Notes: generated by a model not told the origin, from the sequence alone. A stretch of 64,000 bases of DNA from Dillenia suffruticosa (GCA_033439265.1 JAVTVX010000002.1:16643674-16707673), one strand, 5' to 3'. Shown: positions 12,901 to 26,109, numbered from the stretch's first letter. Numbers and translations: made by a program.

Positions 12901-15900
12901 TTGAAAGTAACTATTTTCATATATGTGACATTTTAAGCGTCAAATATTCACATGTCGAATTCTAATAAGGTATTTGGCATCGAATATTAAAGTTAGGAAC
13001 TCATATGGAACCAAGGATATATTTTCATTTATTTACCATGATCTTCTTATGGAATAGATTTTAATATGCTAAGAAATCATATTTTCATTTCGATTCTAAA
13101 TGTTTAACAGAAGAACAAGCTAGAAGAGGGTGCTGCAGATATATGCAGCCTTAAAACGTCACAGATGCACGAATCCTCATTCAAAACCATCCAGCCCAAA
13201 ATTTTTACATTTTAAAATGTTTGCAAAATTAACAATTGTTATGCACTTCACGAATCATTAAATAAAGGTATAGTCTCTGCTACAACAGATGTAGCATGGA
13301 CAAAAATCTAAACAAGAGTATGATCATTTAAAAGAGGCAATAGAAGCCAAACCAAATAATTTCCATGAATCTTGATCTTCCTTCAAGCTTATTCTCAAAT
13401 AATAATTATAATAATCAGAAAGCCCCATTGAACAATGTCAGAAAACCAACTAATGCCTCCAAGAATATACCAAACAAACAAGATGTGCATGACAACATGA
13501 AAACAGCTATATACAAGCAATGAGGAGCAAAGTGGACTAAAATGAATCTAGCTGGCTAAAACTGGTTTGCATGCGGAACCAGAATGCCTGTTGATCTACA
13601 TTATGCACCAAAAAGAATGGGCTGTACCTGGTAACCAAGTAACCTGTTCCACCCAAGAGGCTGAATAGGAAGGGCGCCCTGACCTGCAACATCAATTCCA
13701 GAAACTAATGGCATCAAGGAAGGAGATCTTTAAAAGAGCAAGTAAGATGCCCGAAAACAACTAAAAAAGTTATGCAAACCAAAATACAGATAAAATGTAG
13801 TTAAGTATCACACAATTATAATGTCATTGAACTGAGAACCAATTCAAATAAAACAGATTAAGCACCTGCTCAGACTTATAACCTCTATGCCCTTGGATAC
13901 TGCTGCTTTGCATATTGCAGAACCAACAAAACCGCTGCCCCCTAGGACTACAACCTACTAGGAAAAGAAACTTGGAAAAATTTATCAGCTAAATCACAAA
14001 TAAACTCTCAAATATTACCATGACAAACTAAGAAATGAAGAATAGTCATCCAAGTTCGTACCCGTTCTGTCTTAATGTCTGCCACTACATCAATTGCAGA
14101 AGATCCATAGTCCTCCTGGACATTTGCTTCCACATAACTGCATCTGACACCTAAATTGCTCAGGCTGTAATCATTACCCACAAATGTCAACATCATCAAT
14201 AACTTGTTCATAAGTAACAAACAGATAAATCATACAGCAGTAACAACCAAGCAGATCTGGACACACATGCCTGCAAGATTCATATTCCAACAGTAGCCAA
14301 ACCATCTTTGGCTTACCCCGTGCACAAAGTGCTCCCCGGCTTAGTGCGGGGGTAGGGAGAGGGTGGACGTATACGTACGCAACCTTCCTCTTGCATTTTT
14401 GCAAAGAGACTGTTTCCATGCCTCGAACCCGTGACCTCGAGGTCACCAAAAGAGCAACTCAACCGTTGCACCAAAGCTCGCCCTCACTAACAGTAGCCAA
14501 ACCATAATAAGGATAAATTGATCTTAACATGCTATTATTAGCAAACTATAACAAACATTCTTACCACCATTACTTGACAGGTACAGAACAACACTGTTGC
14601 TATTTGGGTGTATTTGCCTTGAAAGTGAAAAATAATCTTGTGATGTAATTTGCCCATCCAGAGGGCTTAGGTGCATAGAGAAAATGATAAACATGATAGG
14701 ATCCCTCCTCCCAGGAGGTTCATCGCAACATATGGAAGAAATCTCTTATTCTTTGGTCCAGATGGGACAATGACCACTTATAACCAAGAAATCCACAATA
14801 AACAGCTTCTCCTACTCTGTCAGATTGTACATCCAGAACTTTTGACAGCAACCATATGATAGTATACAAACTAATTTTGTACAAGCAATAGAAGGGATAA
14901 GAGTGCCATTCTGAAGGTTGAAGATGAGGCTGGACTCTGATTTCTAGAAATGGATAACTGTGGTTCCAAGAAGGTGGCAACCTTCCCTTAAGAATGCCTA
15001 CCTGACAACTTAAGGAACACAAGATTGTTCTAGGGAGCCTACCCTCCCTGATTTTTGTGTGGCCTGGGGCTAAGTGGCTGCATCAAGAGCTTACTCTAGG
15101 AGCGATTACATCGGTCCTGCTTCTTGAAGAATGCCAAAAGGAATGCCATCACATCAATGCCACATTGCTCTCACATAGTTTGGGTTGACATTGAAAATTG
15201 GGGACATGCAATCATGCTTTACTGCTAAATGTAGGCTCCACATAGATAAGGGTTGGACAAAGGTCTGTGACCCCAAAATGCAAGTGGCACCTCAGAGGAT
15301 TAGGAAAACACTTGGAATACGGAGACGATAGAAAAGTACCCATTTCTCATGGTCTGCCCCACATCTATGCCTGTGAATTCCCTTGCCAATTACCTTCAAG
15401 TTGCTAATATATACGAGAACCCCTTTTCATTGGTTAAAAGCAATACTCCTGGACGAGGCCACAGGCACACTAGATACATCTTGCCAATTATGGTCCCTTT
15501 TGTACAGATGATATACTCCTGCCACCACTACTAGCCAATAGCATGCACTATGAACCGTCTTATACTAAGTCCCAACTAACATGTGAACCTTGGGTGCAAA
15601 AATCCTTATATTTGGTTGATTTCTATCCTAAGACATGAATAGGAAACAAAGGCCCTGAGTTTTCAAATATTTGAGACAATTAGGACCAGAGTTGTTAGTG
15701 AGCTTGCGAGCCACTAACAAATGGCCTCTCATACGATTTGGTGACAAAGTAAGATTTTCTAAGACTCTATTAGCAACTTATAGCATGAAGTAATGCCATT
15801 CTAAATTAAGAACTTAAAAGTTTTCCCAGTCCTCACAAGCTTCTTTTTGTCCCAAAAAAGGAAAAAAAAAAAAGACGTGTCCTTTTTCTTATCCTTAGCT

Positions 15901-16829
15901 AATCCCATGTAACTGGCACAGGATTTAGAATTTCACTCCCATTAACAGTCTGTGATTCAGATGTAGTCGCCTGATGCGGTTTGGGGGTGCGGTGGAGGGG
16001 AGGGGGAAGGACCATGTAGCAGCTGCTCACACTCCTGAGTGTTCATGGAGAATAACTCATGCTCATAATTAAAAGCAAAATTTGTCCAAGATGCCAGAAG
16101 CCCTATGCTTCCCCGGAAAAACAACTATTTTAGGTTACAACTAGTAAATTGAAGTGGGCTTATGGTTAAGGATACAATGGTAATTTCCATAAAAACTAAC
16201 AATACCTAAATGTCATAGCATGCGGAAGAATTGGCCATATAAGATTTATGCCACCTTTTTTCTGTCCCCTATCAATCAGGTTAGTATTCAATTTTGGACA
16301 GCGAACAACAAAATTTGAAAGGAAATCCAAAAGCTTACGTGTTAGGGCACATGTTGAAAGGAAAACCAAAAATTGAAATGAAAAGTTCCCAAAGATAATC
16401 ACTCAATTGCACGTGCACTTCAATGTCCAAAACATTGTAAATATTGCTAATTGATCGTTACCAATAAACTGTTATTACGATAATTTATTCCCCTCGCAAC
16501 GTAAGCAAAAACCAAACCCTATCGTTTTCTCCATCGTTAATTAAGTTCAAAATTACAACTCAACATGCAATCAACAAGTCACATTCGATCCAAGTATCAC
16601 TAATTTCCACTAATATCTTCTCAACGAAAAAATTCAGGCAGAAAATGTGGATCAAATACGTTCATAACTATTAACAAACTTCACAATCAGCGAGAGTGAC
16701 AGAGACAAACCGAGAGAGTGAAGATGAACGGAGACGGCAGTTGAGACGAGGAGAGAAGGAAGTTGGGCGAAGAGAAGAGGGAAGAGTGGAAATGGCACCT
16801 ATGGAGGAGGAAAGGGAAGACGAAGACAT
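9966..16829 (-). CDS. Plastid-targeted atypical short-chain dehydrogenase (At1g32220-like, NAD(P)-binding Rossmann fold), 7 exons
   Basis: Minus-strand exons 16829-16711, 14164-14062, 13954-13866, 13683-13628, 11860-11714, 11164-11039 and 10246-9966 join to 921 nt (306 aa plus stop) with GT-AG introns and consistent phases. Residues 1-50 are Ser/Arg-rich with almost no acidic residues (MSSSSLSSSIGAISTLPSS..., then LSRLSNLGVRCSYVEA), like a chloroplast transit peptide with possible cleavage near VRC. GGSGFVGSAI (79-88) is the dinucleotide-binding glycine motif. VVSTIGGFGNEEQMQRINGE follows, and SGYFTGKRKAE carries a YxxxK pair (195/199). The tail VFTIDQIKEAAAKVRV fits this plant family. Arabidopsis At1g32220 is a plastid protein of unknown substrate, so no reaction is claimed. 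The first exon and its junction are inferred; exons 2-7 are firm. Intron 1 carries a SINE. Confidence 0.88.
14289..14505 (-). mobile_element. Au-like tRNA-derived SINE with perfect 17-bp target duplication
   Basis: The element body is 14306-14488, in intron 1 of the SDR-like gene and in the same orientation as it. Read on the minus strand it starts gagggcgagctttggtgcaa. It contains an A-box-like TGGTGCAACGG and a B-box-like GGGTTCGAGGC, then the Au-family hallmarks tggaaacagtctctttgcaa, a gcaagaggaaggttgcgtac block, and a 3' region near ggggagcactttgtgcacgg. Identical direct repeats aacagtagccaaaccat lie at 14289-14305 and 14489-14505. Perfect duplications suggest a fairly young insertion. 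Au SINEs are widespread in angiosperms and depend on LINE enzymes for movement. Confidence 0.92.
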
Positions 16830-18999
16830 GAGGACAGGACTGATGGGCAACAACCGTCTGCCACGCCTCTTGCACTTCCCTTATATTTCGCTCACGCCTA
16901 CGCCTCCGCCTCCGCCTCCGAAAGTTTTTGCTTTTATTTCCCTCAATTAAAAAATAAGTAATTTTTTATTTTATTTCCCTTTTTGGACGAAATAAATGTA
17001 TTACACAATTTATAACATTAGTGCTACTAATTTAATATAAACTACTGAATTTTAAAGGTTAACACAAATAAATAATCATTCTTTGAGTATTTTGTTATCA
17101 ATCCTTTTCTTTTCCCAAGATTTATAGACAAAAATATTAAAAAAAATCAAAATTTCACGATATTTAATAAAAAAAATAGAAAAAATAATTATCGCGAAAC
17201 TCTTGTATATTTTTTTTAAAATATCGGAAGTATCGTGCCATCTCCATTCTCTTTATTCTTTTTTTTCTCTGCCGCTCTCTCCATTCAGCATTCTACGCTG
17301 AATTTGAAGATCCTTGCTCAGCTGAATGTGGTAGTTCTATCCCTGAAGGAAGCTACGACATATATTCCATATATGTATTATAATTAGTTAATAATTGTTT
17401 TATTAACATATATTGCTTTTTGTATGTAATGAATATAAATTATTAATAATTATTAACAATTTCTAAAAGTAATACACATAAAAAATAATATTAATATTAT
17501 TATTAATAAATTATATACATATGCTATATACTTCAATAAATCTCATATATACATTTATTAATAATATATATATACTATATCTATAAATATTATTTTTAGT
17601 TAATAATTGTTTTATAACATATATTACTTTTATATGTAATGCATATAAATTATTAACAATTATTAATAATTTTTAAAAATAATGCATATAAAAGATAATA
17701 TTAATAATTTTTGTTAATAAATTATATAAATATGGAATATGCACGTGTAAATTCTATATATTCTTTTATTAATATTATACATATGTATTTATGTCATATA
17801 TGTATTAACTTTAGGGTTTAGCTTTAAGAGACAATATTTACTTACAATTTTTTTTTTTAAAATATTTTTGTAGACTAATTTACTTTTTATGTATATATAT
17901 AGGTATATATTTATATATGTACAATTTGTTTACAATTTGGTTTTTCCTTTTTGATAAATATATATATGTATAGAAAAGTAATGTTGAGTCTATATCGATT
18001 ATTTGTTACTTAGTTATTTTTTAATTATTCTAAATTCATTTAATTCATTATTGGTTTTATGTATTTATTTATGTCAAAATAACATATATTACAAACATTT
18101 AATTTTCGTGCTACAAAAGAAAAATGAAAACTTAAGGGATTCAAAATTATGGAATCATATGAGAAAATACCGCGGGCACATGTTGATGAGTGTCCAAATG
18201 CAAAAGGAGCCTCTACCTTGCATGATGTTAGTTTGATAATGTATTAAAACTAAATATTAATTATAAACATATTGAGTTTGATTGTTTATTAATGTATTAT
18301 TTCATTTTTATGATTGATGATCTTCAAAGTATTAAAAAAAAATGGAGTATCACTCTAAAATGCATATAAGATCTGAGATCTTTAAGAGTTGTAGCGTCCT
18401 TCAATATTGAGCTATAACCCTTTGGACGTGAATCGTTGATATTAACCAGATTCTATGGTCTTGTGGCAAAGATTTTGCAATTTTACCCTCTTAGTCACAA
18501 GGACCACTACAGTATCCCTATGGTGTTGAAAGAACAAATAAAATTTTTCATTACGATATTTTTTACATTTGTTTTCTTTTATTGTTATTAAAACATGTTC
18601 TAATTTAATTTTTTTCTTTTATAACAAAGATTTTTTTTTTTTGAAATAGAAGATGGGGGTGGTATTGATACATTCATGGTCAAATCAATTTTTATAAAAT
18701 TTAAAAAATATATATATACTCTAAAAGAATATTATGATAAGAAGAAAACTGTCGAACAGGTTTCAACAAATGTCTCATGGAGTCACAAGTCTCATGAACG
18801 GGAGGATATTGTTGCACACTGGTTCTCTAGACGTGAAAAAGGTAATAACATATTTTATTTAATAATATTTTGTTTACATTTTTATATTTAGTATAATAAT
18901 TACAAATATTTTGCGGGAGAAGTTTAAAGGAGGGAAGTAAAACCAATTGTAGCAAACGTATACACATTCTTGTCGCTCAAAATCATTTGCGAGACAGGT
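16830..18999. other. AT-rich region between the SDR-like gene and the NAC array
   Basis: The left edge is the SDR-like promoter and leader, with a (gcctcc)n-like tract at 16896-16920. The rest is very AT-rich. An exon-like stretch at about 18650-18841 can be read as EDGGGIDTFMVKSIF... and ...SHEREDIVAHWFSRREKG, ending in a good donor (aaaaag/gtaata). A second at 18912-19000 ends HILVAQNHLRDR before gtaaag. I recognise neither, and they may be remnants of an unknown gene or transposon. Confidence 0.4.
17384..17735 (+). repeat. Imperfect tandem duplication of an AT-rich ~140-bp unit
   Basis: Sequence 17384-17520 (starting ttagttaataattg) recurs in diverged form at 17596-17735. Shared landmarks in the same order are ttagttaataattg, aacatatatt, tgtaatg.atataaatta, aataatg or aatacacataaaa, and aataaattata. 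No coding potential is seen. Confidence 0.65.
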
Positions 19000-21019
19000 A
19001 AAGGAATTTGTAATTATTTTAAATTTTAATGTTATACTTAATAATATTTTTTAATTGCTAACAATTTTATATTAAGAATCAGAGATAGAACATCCTACCA
19101 TGGAATTAAACATCCTACCATGGAATTAAACCGTACAAAACTACATAATCTCTTGTCAATGAGAGGACTAATAGGAATTATGATGACAAAGAGGCTATTA
19201 GCATTGTTTTCTAATGACATTAAAAAATCACTAACATGCGTATAAATTGAGCCCGATGCATTCGATTTTACTTGTTTTTTTTTTATTTAAATTTTAGTAG
19301 TAATAATCTCATTGTATTTTTCACATTAAAATATATTCAAAATTATGTGATTATATCAAACATGTCTACATAATACTAATTCTCATTGGAATATAATAGA
19401 CTCGTATGTTAAACTTTTATTAAAGCCTAAAATTAGGATAGCATTAATTGATAATTAAAGGTTAAAATATGTGATTATAATTTACAAAGACTCTATATCC
19501 ACTGCGATTCACTTTGGTTTAATTTATACAGGTCCATAATCCTACATCGAGTAAAATTACTCACCAAGCTATGAAAACCTATTGATAGTTATGGAATTCA
19601 AATCAAACTCAAATAGAGTTAAATCCTTTTTAATTAATACAATGAATTTTTGTAAACTTCAAATTAATAAAATAATATTAATTTCTTAATATAAAAAAGA
19701 ATACTTAAATGTTAATACCACATGTATATGGGAAAGTTTACTTAGAAATTGATCTTTATAATCAACGCCTAGTATATCTTTTAAGTAAAATTTTAAATTC
19801 AAATATTGTATATATATAAAAAGAATCAGATTTGCCCCATAATCACGTCCAATGTGACTACCTAATTTCAATTGTTTATTTTGAGAAAAAAAGAATTGAT
19901 ATTTATATTTTAATAATTAGAAATTCAACATTATCCAACCATTCAACAAAAACTTGAAAATAAATTTACTAAAAGTTTAGGATAAAGAGTTTTGTGGTAA
20001 ATATGGTTATATCCTTAGAAATTACAAAACTTAAAAATTTGTTCCACATGTACTACATAATCTGAAGCTTATAAAAATTCTTAATTCGGAATTTAAGGTG
20101 AATGAACCTAAGATAAGACAAATTGAGTAAAAATTGTAACAAAATCTGCCAGCTTTAATTTGTAGTTATCTAGCAGTACACATACATATAAATATATGCT
20201 ATGCACACAATCACACGCACGTACACACACACACAAACACACATCGAGGTCGTAGAAGACATGTTTTGACAAAGCATACATTTTTGTTTTCTTTAAATTC
20301 TTTGTCTAGTCTTCATTATTTTGTGAATAAATTTTGCAGTCTGCACAATGTCATGCCCTTCGTGTTGTAATTCAGAAGAAGCCATTGAAGTATTGTAGAA
20401 AAATCTTTTTTTTTTTAATATACGCCTTGTAAAATGTTAACTTTTTTTAATATAAGCCATTCAGAAGAAGCAGTTGGATATGCCGGTTCTATGCAAAATG
20501 GGGTGCCATCATTGCAATGACAATCTCCTGAAGTCTATTCATTGATGAATCCATCAATTTTGAGCTAAATTCTTCCTCTAGTTCTTCTCATGATTCATTT
20601 TTTTTTCTTTTGAAAATAAAATATTTTTATTAAAACTTTTTATACTCACCAATTTACTGAATTTGTTTCGTACGAAAAATAAAATATAATATAATTTGGT
20701 GAAAAGGGATCTCTGAATTTATAAGTGAGAAATTCTCACAAACACGCATCGGGATCGTAGAAGACATGTTTGACAATGCACACAATTTTATTTATAACTG
20801 AGAAATTCTCAGGTTTTGTCTCCAATTTATAGCTTTGAATTATTTATCTAGTTTTCATTTTTTGTGAATAAATTTTGAAGTCTGCACAATGTTATGCCCT
20901 TCGTGCTGTAATTCAGAAGAAGCCATTGATGTATTGTAGAAAAATTGTTCTTTTTTTTTTTTTTAATATACGCATTTTAAAATATTGACTTGCTTTTATT
21001 TATTGTTACCTCGTAGAAT

Positions 21020-21690
21020 GCTAATTTGTTTTTATTTGACTAAATACATATAGTTGGCTTTGCTAGTTCTATGCAAAATGGGTTACTTTAATTACAGTCA
21101 CAATCTTTTGGAGTCTATGGATCGATCAATCCAACAATTTTGAGTGTTAATATGTTTCTATTTAACTAAATACATGCAGTTGGCTGTACTGGTTCTATGC
21201 AAAATCACGATCTCCTGGAGTCCTTCTATCAGTTTTAAGTGTTAATTTGTTTTTGTTTGACTAAATACATGCAATTGACTGTACTAATTCTATGCAAATT
21301 GGGTTGTTTCAACTGTAGTCATAATCTCCTGAAGTTTAGGGATCGATCAATCCATCAATTTTGAGCTAGTTCGATGCAAAATGGGTTGCTTTAACTGCAG
21401 TCACAATTTCCTGGAGTTCATGGATCGATCAATCCATTAATTTTGAGTGTTAATTTGTTTTTATTTGACTAAATACATGTAGTTGACTGTGTTAATTTTA
21501 TGCAAAATGGGTTGCTTCAACTGCAGTCACAATCTCCTGAAGTTTAAGGATCGATCAATTCATTAATTTTGGGTGTTAAATGTAGTTGGCTGTATTGATT
21601 TTATGTAAAATGGGTTGCTTTAATTGCAGTCATAATTTTTTAGTTTATGGATCGATCAATCCATCAATTTTGAGTGTTTATTTGTTTTTA
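21020..21690 (+). repeat. ~126-bp tandem repeat upstream of the first NAC gene
   Basis: There are about six imperfect monomers. Each contains tttgactaaatacatgcag, ttggctgtgctggttctatg, caaaatgggttgcttt, cacaatctcctggagt and ggatcgatcaatccatcaat in that order. Spacing between successive copies is near 126 bp, with some shortened monomers. The block lies 0.9-1.6 kb upstream of the ATG at 22606. The same block precedes the other short-type genes. Confidence 0.85.
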
Positions 21691-22523
21691 TTTTTGGCTC
21701 GGTTGTAGGTGAGTCGATCGCAATGGTTTTGAAAGCTAAGGGTCATAAACGAGTTTAAATGTTATTTACTTCAATTTTTCGTCATGGAGTCTTGCCCTGT
21801 AAGTTGCAGGACAACAGCGGTGGTGTGTGGTGATGATTTTTAGACAAAGAAACATTACAGTAGAGATGAATTCGTAGTGATGATTTCGAGACAAAGGAAG
21901 GATACAACTAATAGTAGAAGACGAGCTTGAGAAGTTGTGTTGGAAAAATGAGATGATTGTAATGCAGGAGAGAGAAAGGAGAAGTTTTTTCTATTTTTTT
22001 TTTAAACAACAAAAGGGAAGGGACATAGTGAGAATGCCAGTTTTGATGTAGCAGTTTTGGAACCATTTGGTTAAGTGTACATTTCGCTTGATTCTTTTAT
22101 AATGAGAAATTCCTTATTTTTTTTTTCTTTCATGCATTTGATAATCATAAAGTTATTGAAACCAGATTTGGACCGATCAAATATATCTTTTGGCAATTGA
22201 AATATATCTTTTAGCAATTCAAAATTTAAGTTCTTTTTGGCATCACATTTTATTTTTATTTTTGCGGTAGAACATAATTATTACAATAGAAGAAATCCTA
22301 AAAAATAGTTCATGTGCTTGGCTGACACAATGCGGAAATCTTATTGCTCCAAAATACTAAAACAAATAGGATAAATCTCAACACAAGATTCAAACAAAAA
22401 GATAACTATGAACAAATTTTTATAACCATCTCAAGCATTAAAGAGATGATAAAAGATAAACTGTCCAATCAAAATAATAAAAAAATAGTCTTTTTTCTTT
22501 ATCATCATCATCCCATGTTTACT

Positions 22524-22532
22524 CTATATATA
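22524..22532 (+). promoter_or_regulatory. TATA box of NAC gene 1
   Basis: The motif ctatatata lies about 80 bp before the ATG and is followed by a GA-rich leader. The same arrangement occurs before the other short-type copies (27640, 45157 and 61051). Confidence 0.6.
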
Positions 22533-22605
22533 GAGAGAGACTGTAAGTAAAACTCAAAGAGCGAGGGAGGGAGAGAGAGAGAGAGTGTGTGCTTGTTGAA
22601 GAAGA

Positions 22606-24331
22606 ATGACAAATATGGCTTTCGTTTCAAGATCGGAAGAAGCTGGTTCACCGTTATCACACCTTCCGACTCAACAGGATCTTAGCTACTTTGAGACTCT
22701 CCCTCCTGGGTTTAGATTCATACCGTCCGACCAAGAACTCATCGAGTACTATTTGAAGAATAAGGTCGAGGGTCGACCGTTGCCTCCCAACAAGATCATC
22801 AACGATGATATTTATCTCGGTAGCCCTGGGTACTTATTAGGTTAGAAATATTCTTGGATTTTTTTATTGTATTTTTTTAACATAAATATATATTTTTATC
22901 ATTCATTTTTTATATTTGAAGGCTTTCCTGGGTTTCGATATGTTTCTTGTATTGTATATCTTTGTGATCTTTTTTTCTTCTTTTATATATTAAATTTAAT
23001 ATTTATTTCTTGATAATTCTGATAAAAATAAAATGATCATTTATGTGTATTTTTCTATTTTTATTTATTTTTTTATTTTTTTCTTCGCCTAAAACTCCAA
23101 AACCATGCATAGGTTCTTGAAAAGTAATTACAATTTACTTTGTGTTTTTGACATTTATTTTTTATTTATTTATTTGCGTAAAACCCTTAACTCGCTTGCT
23201 TGTTTGGGTAACTTTTTAGTTAAACAGTGATGAGCCTCCCTCAATAAATCATGTTACTTTTATGGGTTTCATTTTATAGTTATATTGGGTGGTTTTTTTT
23301 TTTTGCATGACTTCTTTAAATCTTCATGTTTCTCTGGTATTGCTTTATACGATGCATTTACATGTAGGGCACGTGTACAAATGTGTGTGTGAGGGGTTGT
23401 GCATGTGCGTTGGTCTGTATACATTCAAGTGTCTCATGTTGTTTCATGCAAGGATACAATGAAAATATGATTTTATATTCGGAAAAGATTATAAATCAGT
23501 AAGATTAAATTTTTTTAATAATAATATGTTAAATCTGTTATGATATAATTTCTGCATTAATTCAAATGTTCATGTTTGATAATATAATCGAGGGCTATGG
23601 TAATATATAATTTGGTAGCATGTTACTTGCGAGAGAATATTCATGAATGGAGGTGGAGCATGACATAAATTTTATTTTTGTTGTTTTAATTATATTTTGA
23701 ATCAGAAAAATACAAGAAAATTTGGTCAGAAAGTGAATGCTACTTCTTCACTCCAAGAAACCGAAAGTACAAAAAAGGACATCGACCAGATCGGAGAGCC
23801 CTTGATGGGTACTGGAAGGCAACAGGATCTGACAAGTTAATTGTGTGTAGAAATACGGTCGGATATAAGAGATCTCTTGTTTACTACAAAGGCAATAGTC
23901 ATCATGGAAACAAGACCGACTGGCTGATGCATGAGTATACGCTCCGTTCTGATCCCATCAGAACAGGCACCGGCGATAAGAGGGTTTGTATAATATCTCT
24001 CTCTTTACACACATTTGCTTCTTTCATTTTGTTTATTTTCACCTTTTTATTTATTTTCTTTTCTTTGTAGTTGGATGATGTTGTTCTGTGCAAAATCTAC
24101 AAGAAAGTGGTTAAAGGGGAGAAGGGAGAAAAGGCTGAACGTGGGGCTGATCAGGGTGGAGTGTCTTCTGCCCCGGATACATCTGACAATGGTCCCAATG
24201 AAGCAAACGGATACCTGAATTCTTTATTTGGATTTGGAAGCACTAGGTTTTGGGAAGATGATTTTCCATATTCGGTGTACAATGTTCCTTGGGAGCTTCT
24301 ATTTGATGACCCAGAGCCACCTACACTTTAA
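22606..24331 (+). CDS. NAC domain transcription factor, copy 1 (short type, intact)
   Basis: Exons 22606-22840, 23706-23983 and 24071-24331 join to 774 nt (257 aa). Intron phases 1 and 0 are the usual NAC pattern. The NAC DNA-binding and dimerisation domain covers about 32-185. Subdomain A is LPPGFRFIPSDQELIEYYL, B is NDDIYLGSPGYLLEKYKKIW, C includes YFFTPRNRKYKKGHRPDRRA and GYWKATGSDKLI, D is VGYKRSLVYYKGN..HGNKTDWLMHEYTL, and E is LDDVVLCKIYKKV. The tail is only about 73 residues, acidic and aromatic (FPYSVYNVPWELLFDDPEPP), a plausible activation region. There is no membrane segment. Family knowledge implies a nuclear transcription regulator; the pathway is unknown. All exons are open and splice sites canonical. 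Distinctive residues against its siblings are KVVKGEK and STRFWEDD. Confidence 0.9.
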
Positions 24332-26109
24332 CAGTTTTTGCATTGTAAGAAGGAAGTCCGAGACTAGGGAGGCTAGAGATTCCTGTAGGTCTAGAACATA
24401 TTAATCATCGCTGAGTTATCTTAACTTAGTTTCCTGCATGTTTTAGTGAAAATTCTAACAGTCTTTGGTGTTTTATTTTCCGGTCTCTGACTCATTGATT
24501 CGATTTTTAAACTAAAATACTCTTATTTGTTTCTAGTTAATTTTCTTTAAAATTTTTTATTTTGGATGACTGTTTTGTTAACGTTTGTTGGTATTGATCG
24601 CAAGGTAGCCGAGGAGCTTGTAAAACGTTTGAAATTGGCAGTGATGTTCACTTATGCTTCCTAAAAGATCTTGAGTTTAGACAATTAGAGATACCACATC
24701 TTTCGGTGGTGAAGGTTATTTGATATGTTTATTTGTCTCAAGATAAACTTTTGATCCTATTTTCAAAATCAGGATATTTCCTTTTCATTGCATTCGTAAG
24801 TTCTAGTACATGTATTTTATCAAACATGATAAATTAATAAATTTATTAAAAATTGATGCATGTATTTACGCGTTAAATTAATTAATAAATTTAAAATTAT
24901 GTGATTTTATCAAATATTTCCATATAATACTAATTCTCTTTGGAATATTATAGACTCTTATGTTAAACTTTTATTAAAGCCTAAAATTGGGATAGCATTA
25001 ATCGGTAATTAAAAGTTAATCTAAGAGATTATAATTTATAGAGACCCCATAGCCACTGCAATTCACTTTGGTTTAATTTATACATCTCCGTAATCCTTCT
25101 TCAAGTAAAATTACTCACCAAGCTATGAAAACCTATTAAAAATCGGATATATGTAAAGAGTTGCTAATGCAGGTTATGGAATTCAAATCAAACTCAAATA
25201 GAGTTAAATCCTTTTTAATTAATACAATGAATTTTTATAAACTTCAAATTAATCAAATAATATTAATTTCTTAATATAAAAAAGAATACTTAAATGTTAA
25301 TACCACATGTATATGGGAAAGGGTACTTAGAAATTGATCTTTATAATCAATGCCGGGTATATCCTTTAAATGAAATTTTAGATTCGAATATTGTATATAT
25401 AAAAAAGGATCAGTTTTGCCCCTTAATCATGTCCAATGTGAATATTGGATTCCAATTGTTTATTTTGAAAACAAAGAATTGATATTTATATTTTAATATC
25501 TTGAAATTAATAATTAGAAATTCAACATTATCCGGCCATTCAACAAAAACTTGAAAGTAAATTTACTAAAAGTTTAGGATAAAGAGTTTTGTGGTAAATA
25601 TGGTTATATCCTTAGAAATTACGAAACTTAAAAATTTGTTCTGCATGTACTACATAATTTGAAGCTTATAAAAATTCTTAATTCGGAATATACGGTGAAT
25701 GAATCTAAGATAAGAGAGATTGAGTAAAAATTGTAACAAAATCTGCCAGTTTTAATTCGTAGTTATCTAGCTGCATACATACATACATACATATATACAT
25801 ATATGCTATGCACACAAACACACGCACGAACACGCACGAACATACACAAACACCCATCGGGATCGTGGAAGACGTTTGACAATGCACATAATTTTATAAG
25901 TGAGAAATTCTCAGCTTTTGTCTCTAATTTATAGCTTTGAATTATCTGTCTAGTTTTCATTTTTTGTGAATAAATTTTGAAGTCTGCACAATGTTATGCC
26001 CTTCGTGTTGTGATTCAGAAGAAGCCATTGATGTATTGTAGAAAATTCTTTTTATTTTTTTAAATACACGCATTTTAAAATGCTACTTACTTTTATTTAT
26101 TGTTACCTC

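Larger units (their letters stand above)
19000..22605 (+). repeat. Left edge of the NAC array: fused remnants of long-type and short-type spacers
   Basis: Homology to other spacers begins near 19020. Here 19095-19240 matches 42190-42340 and 58085-58235, and 19690-20270 matches 25290-25830. A long-type block (20280-20580, with the monomer at about 20460-20560) is followed by a second, short-type copy of the same motif series (20840-20960: tctgcacaatgttatgccct, gaagaagccattgatg). The site corresponding to the 31.2-kb SINE is empty here (gaagacatgttttgacaaag near 20260). No complete NAC gene lies here, so an older upstream copy may have been lost by unequal exchange. Confidence 0.65.

Noticed and set aside
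14395-14488. Possible tRNA gene on the minus strand
   Set aside because: A and B box motifs are part of the Au-like SINE. The cloverleaf cannot be completed and the body continues into the Au-specific region.
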